Source of the DNA: Halopseudomonas formosensis
Lineage (GTDB): Bacteria > Pseudomonadota > Gammaproteobacteria > Pseudomonadales > Pseudomonadaceae
Assembly: GCF_900115905.1 (NCBI RefSeq)
Contig: NZ_FOYD01000008.1
Coordinates: forward strand, 62,001-126,000
DNA length: 64,000 bases
Direction of reading: 5' to 3'
Shown here: in pieces, positions 16,759 to 25,660 of the stretch
Numbering within the stretch: the first letter of the stretch is position 1
How the letters are laid out: each line of letters starts with the position of its first letter
Position numbers and translations under genes: made by a program
The notes under the pieces: model-generated
Databases searched by the model: none
Seen by the model: the letters and a program-made list of their open reading frames with translations, nothing else
Told to the model about the DNA's origin: nothing

Positions 16759-18030
16759 TCAAACCGCGTGTTTCAGCATCACCTTGAAGCAGGTGCCGCC
16801 CTCCGGCAGGTTCGATACCGAGATCGTCCAGGCCTGCCTGGTGCAAATGCGTTTTACCAGCGAAAGCCCCAGTCCCAGTCCCTCACCGCGCACTCGGGTA
16901 CCACGAAAAAAGGGCTGAAAAATCTGCTCCTGCTGCTCGATTGGAATACCGCTGCCGCTGTCTTCTACGCGAAACCCGTGCGCGCCGATGACCAGTCGGA
17001 CAAAGCCGTGCTCGGTGTAATGCAATGCGTTACGCAACAGGTTGCCCACTACGGTGCTGAGAAAGACGGGATTATAGAGATCGTCATCCTCACCTTCCCG
17101 AATATACTGGAAATCCAGATGCTTCTCTTTGAACTGTGGGGCCCAGCGTTCTACCTGTTCGCTGGTCACGGCGGCCAGGCTGCTGCCGGCGACAGAAGCG
17201 GACTCGTTGGATGGGTCTCTGGCTAGTTGCAGAAAGGTTTGCACCAATACGCGCATCTCCTCGCTGGCTCGACCGATACGTTCAAGCTGCGCACGTTCTC
17301 GTCGTCCCAGATCCGCCTCGGCCAGCAGTTCGCAGGAGCTGGCTATGATCATCAGCGGGGTGCGCAGCTCATGACTGACATCGCTGGTGAACAGGCGCTC
17401 ACGTTCCAGCGACTGACGCACCTGACCCAGCGTACTGTCAAAGGCCGCTGCCAATTTGCCAACTTCATCATCGGGGTACTCAGGTGCAAGTGGCGGGGCC
17501 AGTGGGTGCAGCTGATCACGATGGCGCACTTGCTGAGCCAGGCGGCTGAGCGGTGCCATGACCTTGTCCGCCATGAGTAGGCCGATTATCCAGGCGCACA
17601 CCACACTCAGCAGAAACCCTGCCAACACGATGTCAAACAAGGCCTGTTCGCGAGCCTCGAACTCGTGTTGTTCCTGGATCAGCATGTAGGTCTGGCCATT
17701 CACTTTCTGGACATAGGCGTAAAACGCCTCGTCACCCTCAACGATCTCGGAAAAACCTTCCTCCAGATCGGCATATTGTGCCGGTATGGCGTACTGCGGC
17801 AAGCGGGAGGCAAAGAAGTGAGTGCGGGCATCAAGGCGCGGCGGTCGATCCTGGCCGATGTCTTCCTGCAGCACGGTAGTGAGCTCGTGCTGCAAGGTAT
17901 CAGAAACCAGGTGTTCCTCGACAAAATGCACAACCGCAACGACACCGATGGAAAAGGCCCCACTGACGATAACGCTCATCAGCACGAAGGCCAGCAGGAT
18001 GCGCCGTGCAAAAGGATGTTTAGACGTCAT
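16759..18030 (-). CDS. colS: Sensor histidine kinase ColS
   Basis: The 423-residue kinase has a first membrane helix at about 10-37 and a periplasmic domain of about 95 residues. In that domain, glutamate and histidine residues (LEEGFSEIVEGDE, QEQHEFE) resemble the ExxE-type metal-sensing site reported for ColS of Pseudomonas putida. A second helix (133-155), HAMP, the H-box SDVSHELRTP with His220, and N- and G-boxes (NLLRNALHY, GEGLGLGLSLV) follow. It overlaps colR by 11 bases. ColRS responds to excess zinc, iron and envelope stress in Pseudomonas. Confidence 0.9.
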   Translation of the reverse strand: MTSKHPFARRILLAFVLMSVIVSGAFSIGVVAVVHFVEEHLVSDTLQHELTTVLQEDIGQDRPPRLDARTHFFASRLPQYAIPAQYADLEEGFSEIVEGDEAFYAYVQKVNGQTYMLIQEQHEFEAREQALFDIVLAGFLLSVVCAWIIGLLMADKVMAPLSRLAQQVRHRDQLHPLAPPLAPEYPDDEVGKLAAAFDSTLGQVRQSLERERLFTSDVSHELRTPLMIIASSCELLAEADLGRRERAQLERIGRASEEMRVLVQTFLQLARDPSNESASVAGSSLAAVTSEQVERWAPQFKEKHLDFQYIREGEDDDLYNPVFLSTVVGNLLRNALHYTEHGFVRLVIGAHGFRVEDSGSGIPIEQQEQIFQPFFRGTRVRGEGLGLGLSLVKRICTRQAWTISVSNLPEGGTCFKVMLKHAV

Positions 18031-18703
18031 CGGACTCCTCCGCCAGTCGATAGCCTATTCCGTGCTGGGTATGCAGCAGCTCTGAAGCAAAGGGCTTGTC
18101 GATAACCTGACGAAGCTGGTGAATATGGCTGCGCAAGCTGTCGCTGTCGGGACAGTCTTCTCCCCAGAGCGCCTCCTCCAATACCTCGCGGCGCACGACG
18201 GCGGGACTTTTCTGCATCAGCACCGCCAGCAGTTTCAATCCTGTCGGGTTCAACCTGAGCGGTTGATTGGCTCTGGTGACATGCAATGTGTCCAGATCGT
18301 ATAGCAGGTCCGCGACTTTCAGCTGGCGCTTCCGAGCTCCCCGGGCACGACGCAGAATCGCCTCGATACGCGCCACTAATTCAGCCAGAGCGAAAGGCTT
18401 GATCAGGTAGTCGTCAGCACCGACGTTCAAACCCTGCAGCCGGTCATCCAGTGCATCACGGGCCGTAAGCATCAGAATCGGCACCTCGTTCTGGCCATCC
18501 TCACGCAAACGCTTGCACACCTGATACCCGTTTATGCCCGGCAGCATGATATCCAGCACTATCAAATCATAGTGACCGCTACTGGCCAGGTGCAAACCGC
18601 TTAATCCATCCTGTGCACAGTCGACAGTGAACCCCCTGAGTTGCAGGTAGTCGAGCACATTGGCCAGTATGTCGCGGTTATCTTCGATCACCAGAATACG
18701 CAT
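18020..18703 (-). CDS. colR: Response regulator ColR
   Basis: The 227-residue OmpR-type regulator has a receiver domain with acidic pocket ED at 7-8, phospho-acceptor Asp51 (LIVLDIMLPG) and Lys near 101 (LIKPF). The winged-helix domain contains LNPTGLKLLAVLMQKSP and the ColR-like EALWGEDCPDSDSLRSHIHQ. This high similarity to remembered Pseudomonas ColR plus the downstream colS, warA and inaA genes supports the assignment. It would activate the downstream warA-inaA genes and other membrane functions. Confidence 0.92.
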   Translation of the reverse strand: MRILVIEDNRDILANVLDYLQLRGFTVDCAQDGLSGLHLASSGHYDLIVLDIMLPGINGYQVCKRLREDGQNEVPILMLTARDALDDRLQGLNVGADDYLIKPFALAELVARIEAILRRARGARKRQLKVADLLYDLDTLHVTRANQPLRLNPTGLKLLAVLMQKSPAVVRREVLEEALWGEDCPDSDSLRSHIHQLRQVIDKPFASELLHTQHGIGYRLAEESDDV

Positions 18704-18888
18704 TGACTGGCTTTCCCTCTGAGTCTGACGTTCTTACGACACCGTTGCGGCGGGCGCCTCATGGCAGTGGATGCAAAGCTGTCAGGAATCATACGATGCA
18801 TCCGCTGCATTATGCGCAATTTCATTATCTGGGACAGCTGCCTGCTCAGGCGCGGCATGAGCCGCCGCACAGGCCGGGCCTGAAGTCG

Positions 18889-20223
18889 CTAGATGACAGT
18901 GTTATGAAAATCAAACACGACTTCAAAACCATCGGTCCGGCCGCTTGCCGGTGAGCAGATCTGCAGTGTGGCGCCGGCGCCTGCGGCAATCCGGTCGACG
19001 ATGGCCAGTCCCAGGCCGGAGCCCGGCACATCGCTGGTCGCTCTGACAAATCGGCTGCGAAGTCGGGGCAGTGCCTCGGTGGGAACCACAGGGCCGGCAT
19101 TGATGACCCGCAGGATGCCTTCCGGGGCCAGGCGGACGCTCACCGGTTGTTCAGCCGCACCGTGTTTCAGCGCGTTGTCGATCAGGTTGCGCAGCAGAAT
19201 GGCGAAGGCGTCCGGGTCAAGGGTGGAGGAAAGTATACCGCCCTCCGGCAGATCCAGCTGGATGGGTACTCGGGCATTACGCCGTAACTCGTCCACTACC
19301 AACACCAGTACGGGGACCAGATCCTGCGGCTGGTCGGACAACAGCCGGCCGCCTTCGGCTTTTGCCAGTTGCATCAGGCTTTCCGATAGTCGGGACAAGC
19401 TCCGCAACGTGGCCTCAATCTGCCTGGCCTTGTCCAGCTGCGGCCCGGTCGGCAGTTCCTGTTCCAGCCGCTGCACCTGTGCCAGGGCTGTCGCCAGTGG
19501 AGTACGCAGTTCGTGGGCGCTGTTGGCAGTAAAGCTCTGCTCTGCCTCCAGTGTCCGTCGCAATCGCTCCAGCAACTGATTCACGGCGACGGCAATAGGT
19601 TCAATTTCCGTAGGCAGGTGTTCCGCTCTAACTGCAGACAGGTCTCCCGCGCCCTTTGCCGTAATGGCCTTGCGGTAATCACGTACGCGGCGCAGGCTGT
19701 TGCGGACCAGCCACCAGGTACCTGCCAGACTGAGCGGAATCAGCAGGGTCAGGGGCCACAACAAAGCACCGATCACTTCCAGCGCGGCCTTCCGGCGGTG
19801 GGCCAGAGGTTCGGCGACCTGTATCCAGAACGTCTCTCTGACTGCTGCTGCGCCGTAGATCCGGTGTGTCGGGGTCGAGACAAAACCTGTGTGAGGCTGG
19901 GTGCCAAACACCTGGCGATCGGCACTGTGGGAGTGCAGCAGGGTGTTACCAGCGGCATCCTGCACAAGATAGGTCAGGTGCTCGTCATGGGCTGCCAGCG
20001 GGAGAATTCGCTGGGGCGTCGTTGCAGCGTCCCGGTTGATGACCTCGACCACCGCCAGGGGCAGGATGCGCTGAGCGGTTTCCTCCAGAGCACTGTCAAA
20101 GACTTTGTTAAGCTCATATCGAACCACCAGTCCGGAGACAGCTACCGCGACCAGCCAGAGTAGCGTCACGCCGAGGGTCAACCCCAGCCCCAGGCGTCTT
20201 TGCAGACTGTGTTCAGACCTCAT
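18889..20223 (-). CDS. Sensor histidine kinase (QseC/PmrB type)
   Basis: The protein of 444 residues has a first helix at about 14-35, a periplasmic region of roughly 110 residues, a second helix at about 150-175, and the H-box NSAHELRTPLAT with His237. N-box (LLRNLIDNALKHG) and G-box (GSGLGLAIVDRIA) follow. It overlaps the regulator gene by four bases (ATGA). The divergent neighbour is the ferric-reductase/PepSY operon, so that operon is its likely target. The sensed signal is not evident; I do not see the RExxE motif of the Fe(II) sensor BqsS. Confidence 0.88.
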   Translation of the reverse strand: MRSEHSLQRRLGLGLTLGVTLLWLVAVAVSGLVVRYELNKVFDSALEETAQRILPLAVVEVINRDAATTPQRILPLAAHDEHLTYLVQDAAGNTLLHSHSADRQVFGTQPHTGFVSTPTHRIYGAAAVRETFWIQVAEPLAHRRKAALEVIGALLWPLTLLIPLSLAGTWWLVRNSLRRVRDYRKAITAKGAGDLSAVRAEHLPTEIEPIAVAVNQLLERLRRTLEAEQSFTANSAHELRTPLATALAQVQRLEQELPTGPQLDKARQIEATLRSLSRLSESLMQLAKAEGGRLLSDQPQDLVPVLVLVVDELRRNARVPIQLDLPEGGILSSTLDPDAFAILLRNLIDNALKHGAAEQPVSVRLAPEGILRVINAGPVVPTEALPRLRSRFVRATSDVPGSGLGLAIVDRIAAGAGATLQICSPASGRTDGFEVVFDFHNTVI

Positions 20224-20894
20224 GGCGCGGCGCTGTCAGGGGGCTGCAGCCGGTAGCCCATGCCACGCACGGTTTCGATGGTATCGCGTCCCAGTTTCTT
20301 GCGCAGCCGGCTGACGTAGACCTCGATGGTATTGCTTTCAATCTCTTCACCGAATGCATAGAGGTGATCTTCGAGCTGGGACTTGGACAGCAGTATGCCG
20401 GGCTTCTGCATGAAGGCCTCGAATAGCGCCCACTCCCGTGCAGTCAGACCGGCCGGTTCGCCATTGCAGTGAACCGAATGCGCAGACAGATCGACTTCCA
20501 GGCAGCCGATCCGCACCCGCGGATTGGGGTTGCCGCGATACCGGCGTGCAACTGCTGCGACCCGGGCAGACAGCTCCGACAGATCGAACGGCTTGACCAG
20601 ATAGTCATCGGCACCGGCGTTCAAGCCCGCTATGCGATCGGAAATCTGGTCCCGTGCGGTGAGAATGATGACCGGGGTGTTGTTTCCTGCCGTGCGCAGC
20701 TGTTTCAGCAGGTCAAGGCCCCGGCCATCGGGCAGCATCAGGTCGAGCAGAATGAGGTCGTAGCTCGTGCTCCGGGTCGCGGCCTGAGCCTGGGCCAGCC
20801 GTTGTATCCAGTCCACCGCATGGCCATCACCGGCGATCTGGTCGCGTACCGCTTCTCCCAGGCCGGCTGTGTCTTCAATCAACAGTATTCGCAT
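20220..20894 (-). CDS. OmpR-family response regulator (QseB/PmrA type)
   Basis: The 224-residue regulator has receiver residues ED at 7-8, Asp51 (LILLDLMLPDGRG) and DDYLVKPFDLSEL with the conserved Lys. The winged-helix output domain has LTAREWALFEAFMQKPG and the recognition helix SNTIEVYVSRLRKKLG. It is divergently placed from the ferric-reductase operon with 220 bases between. Repeats at 21054-21099 in that gap could be its binding site. Confidence 0.9.
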   Translation of the reverse strand: MRILLIEDTAGLGEAVRDQIAGDGHAVDWIQRLAQAQAATRSTSYDLILLDLMLPDGRGLDLLKQLRTAGNNTPVIILTARDQISDRIAGLNAGADDYLVKPFDLSELSARVAAVARRYRGNPNPRVRIGCLEVDLSAHSVHCNGEPAGLTAREWALFEAFMQKPGILLSKSQLEDHLYAFGEEIESNTIEVYVSRLRKKLGRDTIETVRGMGYRLQPPDSAAP

Positions 20895-21053
20895 CCTCTG
20901 CCCTTTATTCGGTGATCAGAAAGGAGTCTACCGGCTGTTCCTGACGGCCTGCTGAAAGCCGTGGCTGTTGAGTGCCTCGTCGATGCCGCGTTATCTGCAG
21001 CATAGTCCGTAGCCCGAGGAGCTCCCGAGTTCGCGCCTGCGCCCATCAATCAT

Positions 21054-21099
21054 CTTCAGGTTGCTGTCAGTCTGCAGGTATAGCCTGAAGGCCTGACAG
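21054..21099 (+). promoter_or_regulatory. Interleaved inverted repeats before the reductase operon
   Basis: CTTCAGG (21054), CTGTCAG (21064), CCTGAAG (21084) and CTGACAG (21093) form an A-B-A'-B' pattern 16 bases before the ATG at 21115. As DNA this could be a two-site operator for the neighbouring regulator; as RNA the order would allow a pseudoknot-like fold. Confidence 0.4.
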
Positions 21100-21114
21100 T
21101 ACAGGGGGTACCGA

Positions 21115-22449
21115 ATGAAAAGTAAAGCAACAGGCATCACACTGGTGGCTTTTATCGCCGCTGTGGTTTTCTCCTGGGGCGCCAGCCTGCCCGTTGAGCT
21201 GGGGCTGGGGCTATCCACACGATGGGATGTGTATGAGCAAAGCCTGTATCTGACCGGGGTGTTGTCCATAGCCCTGATGTCACTGACGATGGTGCTGGCC
21301 ACTCGCCCGGTCTGGCTGGAGCCGCTGCTTGGCGGGCTTGATCGTATTTATCAGTTGCACAAGTGGGCCGGTATCCTCGCTGTGTCCTTTGGGGTGGCGC
21401 ATTGGCTGGTTGAAATGGGAGATGACTGGATCAAGGATCTCTTCGGGCGTGGTGCCCGGCTGGCCGGGGCCGATGCATCCGGTATGCTGGACAGTATCCG
21501 GGATGCAGCCGAAGACCTCGGTGAGTGGGGTATCTATCTGGCTATCGGCATGCTGCTGCTCAGCCTCTGGCGGGCGTTTCCCTACAAGTTCTGGCGTTAT
21601 CTGCACCGTGGCATGCCGGCACTCTATCTGCTGCTGGTCTTCCATGCCGCCTGGCTGTTGCCGGTGCAGTGGTGGACGCAGCCCGTCGGTCTGCTGCTGG
21701 CGCCGTTACTGCTGGCAGGCAGCCTCGCCAGTCTACACTCCATGGTTGGCAGAGTCGGGCATTGCCGCAAGACGCGTGGCCGTGTTGTCTCGGTTCGGGC
21801 CCACGCGGCGGGTATCACCGAAGTCGTGTGCCAGCTTGACGCTGACTGGCAGGGCCATCGCCCGGGCCAGTTTGCCCTCGTGAGCTTCGAGCGGCTGGAA
21901 GGTGCCCATCCGTTCACGATTGCCAGCGCAGATCAGGGGGATGCTCGTGTCACCTTCCAGATCAAGGCCCTGGGGGACTATACCCGTGATCTGGCCAGCA
22001 GACTGAATGTTGGTCAGCCGGTGCTGATCGAGGGGCCTTATGGCTGTTTCGACTATAACCGGAGCAAGCCCGGTGCACGGCAGATCTGGGTCGCAGCCGG
22101 GGTAGGGGTGACACCGTTTCTGGCCTGGTTGGAAGAATGCCAGAATGACCCGGCCCGGGCACCGGCTGCGGACCTGCATTATTGTACCCGCGACGCGGCA
22201 AGTGACCCGCTGGCAGCGCGCCTGGGTGAACTCTGTGCGACGCTGCCGAGCATCCGGCTGCGGATTCACGACAGCCGCCGGGGTGAGAGACTGACCGCCG
22301 ACCAGCTGGCGCCTGCCTCGTTGACCCGGCGCGGTGTCGACCTGTGGTTCTGTGGACCGGTCGGGCTTGCCCGGTCGTTGCGCGAGGGTATGCGGAAGGG
22401 CACGGGAGCGCGGCTGCGCTTTCATCAGGAGGCCTTCCAGATGCGTTGA
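21115..22449 (+). CDS. Ferric-reductase-like membrane oxidoreductase (haem/FAD/NAD)
   Basis: The 444-residue protein has about six helices in its first half. Paired histidines are suited to bind haem in two helices (LHKWAGILAVSFGVAHW and LHRGMPALYLLLVFHAAW). A FAD-binding domain follows (HRPGQFALVSF, HPFTIAS, IEGPYG), then an NAD(P) domain (VAAGVGVTPFLAWLE, LWFCGP). It would pass electrons from NAD(P)H across the inner membrane, for instance to ferric iron. It is the first gene of an operon with PepSY and DUF2271 proteins. AGGGGG lies upstream of the ATG. Confidence 0.88.
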   Translation: MKSKATGITLVAFIAAVVFSWGASLPVELGLGLSTRWDVYEQSLYLTGVLSIALMSLTMVLATRPVWLEPLLGGLDRIYQLHKWAGILAVSFGVAHWLVEMGDDWIKDLFGRGARLAGADASGMLDSIRDAAEDLGEWGIYLAIGMLLLSLWRAFPYKFWRYLHRGMPALYLLLVFHAAWLLPVQWWTQPVGLLLAPLLLAGSLASLHSMVGRVGHCRKTRGRVVSVRAHAAGITEVVCQLDADWQGHRPGQFALVSFERLEGAHPFTIASADQGDARVTFQIKALGDYTRDLASRLNVGQPVLIEGPYGCFDYNRSKPGARQIWVAAGVGVTPFLAWLEECQNDPARAPAADLHYCTRDAASDPLAARLGELCATLPSIRLRIHDSRRGERLTADQLAPASLTRRGVDLWFCGPVGLARSLREGMRKGTGARLRFHQEAFQMR

Positions 22450-22555
22450 GAGCCCTTGCGTGGCGGTATGTTTCAGGCTGGCATCAGCCAGCTGCATTCA
22501 GCTGGCTGTCAGTAAGACGCAGTAGAGTTCAGCAGATCCAGACAGGAGATCCATC

Positions 22556-22894
22556 ATGAAGAAAGTTCTGACCATCAGCCTGGCATCATTGCTGCTGGCG
22601 GGTCACGCCCTGGCCGACAGCGACTGCAACGAGCCGGTCGCCGAGTGGCAGCCACGGGAGGCGCTGCAGCAAATGATCGAGAGCAAGGGTTGGCAGGTGA
22701 GGCGGATCAAGGTTGATGACGGCTGCTATGAGGTCAAGGGCACCGACCGCAATGGAAACCGCTTTGAGGCCAAGTACGCACCGGCATCACTGAAGATCCG
22801 CGAACTGGAGATCAGATTCGATGGTGACGGGGATGCCTCCGATTATCTGGACCGGCAGGCCGACTCTGTACCGCCTGCCGCCACCATTGAGTAA
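22556..22894 (+). CDS. Secreted PepSY-domain protein
   Basis: A signal peptide (MKKVLTISLASLLLAGHALA) is followed by a short mature protein of 92 residues. The PepSY-type segment is WQPREALQQMIESKGWQVRR-like with KVDDGCYEVKGTDRNGNRFEA. GGAG is seven bases before the ATG. Two cysteines (DSDCNE and DGCYE) could form a disulfide. The same gene order (reductase, PepSY, DUF2271, PepSY-TM) is often found in iron/redox operons; the function is probably to assist the membrane reductases in the periplasm. Confidence 0.8.
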   Translation: MKKVLTISLASLLLAGHALADSDCNEPVAEWQPREALQQMIESKGWQVRRIKVDDGCYEVKGTDRNGNRFEAKYAPASLKIRELEIRFDGDGDASDYLDRQADSVPPAATIE

Positions 22895-22908
22895 GCAGGA
22901 GGTAGGCC

Positions 22909-23379
22909 ATGAACCGCAAACTGATTACCTTATCTCTCGTTCTCAGCCTGGGCCTGCCGACGCTGGCCCAGGCCCGGCCGGTCACCTTCAGCACGACGCT
23001 GAGCGATTACGGTGGAGACGGCGCCTATGTGGTGCTCTATCTGACCGATGCCCAGGGGCAGTATCAGCAGACACTCTGGGTCGCCGGAAAGAAAGCCAAG
23101 TATTACAAACACCTGCGGGACTGGGCCCGGGGCAGTGGTCTGCGATCGGCTGAATACGATGGCATGACCGGTGCCAGCGTTACCAGCGGACGCACCCTGG
23201 AAGTGACCCTGGAACTGGCCGATGGGCTGATCGACTCCGGTGTACAGGTGCGCATCGATACCGCCGTGGAGGATATGCGGGAGAACCGTTCCGAGGTGGT
23301 GGTGCCGCTCACCACCGAGGGAGCGGGTCAGGTCACTGCCGGCAAGGGCTATGTGCAGTCGTTCACTTACACGTTCTGA
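22909..23379 (+). CDS. Secreted DUF2271 protein
   Basis: The 156-residue precursor has a signal peptide cleaved near AQA (residue 22). A beta-rich domain of the DUF2271 type follows, with YVVLYLTDAQGQYQQTLWVAG, DGMTGASVTSGRTLEV and a C-terminal GYVQSFTYTF. Members accompany PepSY-TM proteins and are periplasmic with no proven activity. It is 14 bases after the PepSY gene. Confidence 0.82.
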   Translation: MNRKLITLSLVLSLGLPTLAQARPVTFSTTLSDYGGDGAYVVLYLTDAQGQYQQTLWVAGKKAKYYKHLRDWARGSGLRSAEYDGMTGASVTSGRTLEVTLELADGLIDSGVQVRIDTAVEDMRENRSEVVVPLTTEGAGQVTAGKGYVQSFTYTF

Positions 23380-23433
23380 ATCCGGCGGTGAAGCAGCCCA
23401 TCCCGTCCGGAGCAACCGCCAGGAGTCCTTATC

Positions 23434-24625
23434 ATGCTACGCCAGCTCCACTCATTGACCGGCCTGATCGCAGCACTGCTGGTTACCGTGCTGGCGGTAA
23501 CCGGCGCCATTCTTGCCATCAGCCCGATACAGGAGCGTCTGCAGGCGCGCGTGCCTGCAGACGGCCAGCTGAGTGTAGCGGACCTGGCCGCGCGGGTGGC
23601 GGTCGAGTATCCGGGTGCCGAGCAGATCCAGCGCACGGCGTCCGGCTTGGTCATCGTCTATTTTTCCGATGCTGAGCGTGCTGGCGCGGAGCTGATCGAT
23701 CCGCAGACCGGGAAGGCCCTGGCACCCTATGAAAACCCGTCCTTCACCCGCTGGATGAAAAAACTGCACCGCTCGCTACTGTTCGATACATCGGGTCGGG
23801 TGGTGGTCGGGCTGGGAGCGGCAGGCATGCTGTTGCTGAGCCTGACCGGCGTATGGTTGCTGGCTGCGCGACAGGGCGGCTGGCGCAGGATTCTCGGCCC
23901 GGTGCGTGGCACGACCGGCCAGCGCCTGCATGGTGTGTTCGGGCGCTTTGCCTTGCTCGGGCTGATGTTGTCCGCCAGCACCGGGGTGTATCTCTCGGCG
24001 ACCACCTTCGCCTTGTTGCCGGAGCCCCGGGAGGCGGAGGCGCCGCTGGTCGCAGAGGTCGCCGCTGCCATACCGAAGCCGATCCAGTCCCTTGCGGCCC
24101 TGCAGTCGACCGACCTGAATGATCTGCGTGAACTGGTCTATCCCCGCCGCGGCGACTCCAGTGACAGCTTCTACCTGCGCAGCCGTGACGGCGCAGGCCT
24201 GGTCAGCCCCTCAACCGGTGCTTTCCTTTCCTATCAGACCAATGACACCCGTTGGCGGCTGCATGAGTTCATCTATCAACTGCACACCGGTGACGGACTC
24301 TGGTGGCTGGGGCTGCTGCTGGGACTGTCGGCACTGGCTGTGCCGGTATTGGCAGTGACCGGGGCCTGGATCTGGTGGGCCCGACGCCGGGCGCTGCCGA
24401 AGCTCGCCAACAACAGCCGTGCCGGAGTGGCGGATACCGTCATTCTGGTTGGCACCGAGTCCAACAGCACCTGGGGTTTTGCCGCCACCTTGCATGACGC
24501 CCTGGTCCAGGCCGGCCATAAGGTCCTCACCACTGCGATGAACCAACTGGCGCCGGAATATCCGGTCGCCGAACGGATACTGGTGCTGACCTCCACCTAC
24601 GGCGATGCGGATGCGCCTGCCTCGG
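23434..24625 (+). pseudogene. PepSY-TM/flavodoxin reductase, N-terminal part cut by an IS3 remnant
   Basis: From ATG 23434 (GGAG upstream) about 397 codons match a PepSY-associated membrane protein. A first helix (LIAALLVTVLAVTGAILA), a PepSY region, three more helices and the basic stop-transfer WWARRRALPK come first. The start of a flavodoxin domain follows ([35 protein letters not shown]). The flavodoxin breaks off there and the frame runs into a truncated IS3 orfA in the wrong frame, ending at 24774. The missing flavodoxin remainder and reductase domain should be about 350 residues; a matching C-terminal half lies at 2733-3389. The protein as encoded would lack FAD and NADPH sites. Confidence 0.85.
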
Positions 24626-24761
24626 CCAGACGACCGAGAAACGAGAACGCATCAAGGCTCTGGAACGCGAGAACCGGGAACTGCGCAAAGCGAACGAGAT
24701 TCTGCGCCTGGCCAGTGCGTATTTTGCCCAGGCGGAGTTCGACCGCCGCAACAAACCCTGA
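24622..24761 (+). pseudogene. IS3 orfA, C-terminal remnant
   Basis: Only the last 45 or so residues are left ([19 protein letters not shown], then [19 protein letters not shown]), the leucine-zipper end of an orfA protein. The helix-turn-helix part is gone. The stop at 24761 overlaps the start region of orfB. Confidence 0.8.
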
Positions 24762-25660
24762 ACGCCTTCGTTGACGAGTACCGTGACCGCTACGGAGTCG
24801 AGTCGATCTGTCGGGTAATCCAGATCGCTCCGTCCGGTTATTACGTGCATGCAGCCAAAGCCCGTCAACCCGAACTGCGAAGCGCTCGTGCCAAGCAGGA
24901 CGAGCTGTTGAGCGATGAAATCCAACGCGTCTGGGATGACAATATGCAGTGCTATGGCGTCGTGAAAGTCTGGAAGCAACTCAAGCGTGAGGGCATTGAT
25001 ATTGCTCGCTGCACGGTACAGCGGCTGATGCGTCAACTGGGCCTGCAGGGCGTTCGTCGCGGTCATGTGATCCGCACCACCATCCCGAATGAGAACGCGA
25101 TTTGTCCGCTGGATAGGGTCCAACGCCAGTTCCATGCGGATCGACCCAATCAGCTATGGGTGTCCGACTTTACTTATGTTTCAACGTGGCAAGGCTGGCT
25201 CTACGTCGCCTTCGTGGTCGATGTATTTGCCCGGCGTATCGTTGGCTGGCGGGTGAGCAACAGCATGCGAACAGACTTCGTTCTGGATGCCCTGGAGCAA
25301 GCGCTGCACGCTCGACAGCCGAGCCGCATGGACGGCCTGATACACCATAGCGACAGGGGTAGCCAATACGTCTCCATCCGATACACCGAGCGTCTCGCTG
25401 AGGCCGGCATAGAGCCCTCTGTAGGCAGCAAAGGCGATAGCTATGACAACGCTTTGGCTGAAACCATCAACGGGTTATACAAAGCGGAGCTGATCTATCG
25501 GCAGTCCTGGCGTAGTCGCGAAGCCGTGGAAATCGCCACTTTGAAATGGGTTCACTGGTACAACCACCAGCGGTTGCTGAGCTCGATTGGGTATATACCC
25601 CCGGCAGAAGCTGAGGCAAACTTCTACCAGCAACAATCCGGTCAGACCATGGCGGCCTGA
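24762..25660 (+). CDS. IS3 orfB transposase (DDE integrase)
   Basis: About 300 residues with the DDE core: WVSDFTYV (first Asp), IHHSDRGSQY (second Asp) and DNALAETINGLYKAEL (Glu). The family HTH_21 segment YGVESICRVIQIAPSGYY is at the start. OrfB of this family is normally expressed as an OrfAB fusion by frameshifting; with orfA truncated, the frame opens into upstream DNA (to 24605). The exact start is not defined. It is probably unable to transpose alone because the left end is missing. Confidence 0.85.

Noticed and set aside
18889-20894. Assignment of the second two-component system as BqsRS or PmrAB
   Set aside because: The sensor lacks the RExxE motif I associate with BqsS, and no arn genes are adjacent; left unnamed.
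24605-24770. A transposase start at 24605
   Set aside because: The first 50 codons are the wrong frame of the flavodoxin gene and orfA; true orfB similarity begins near 24765.
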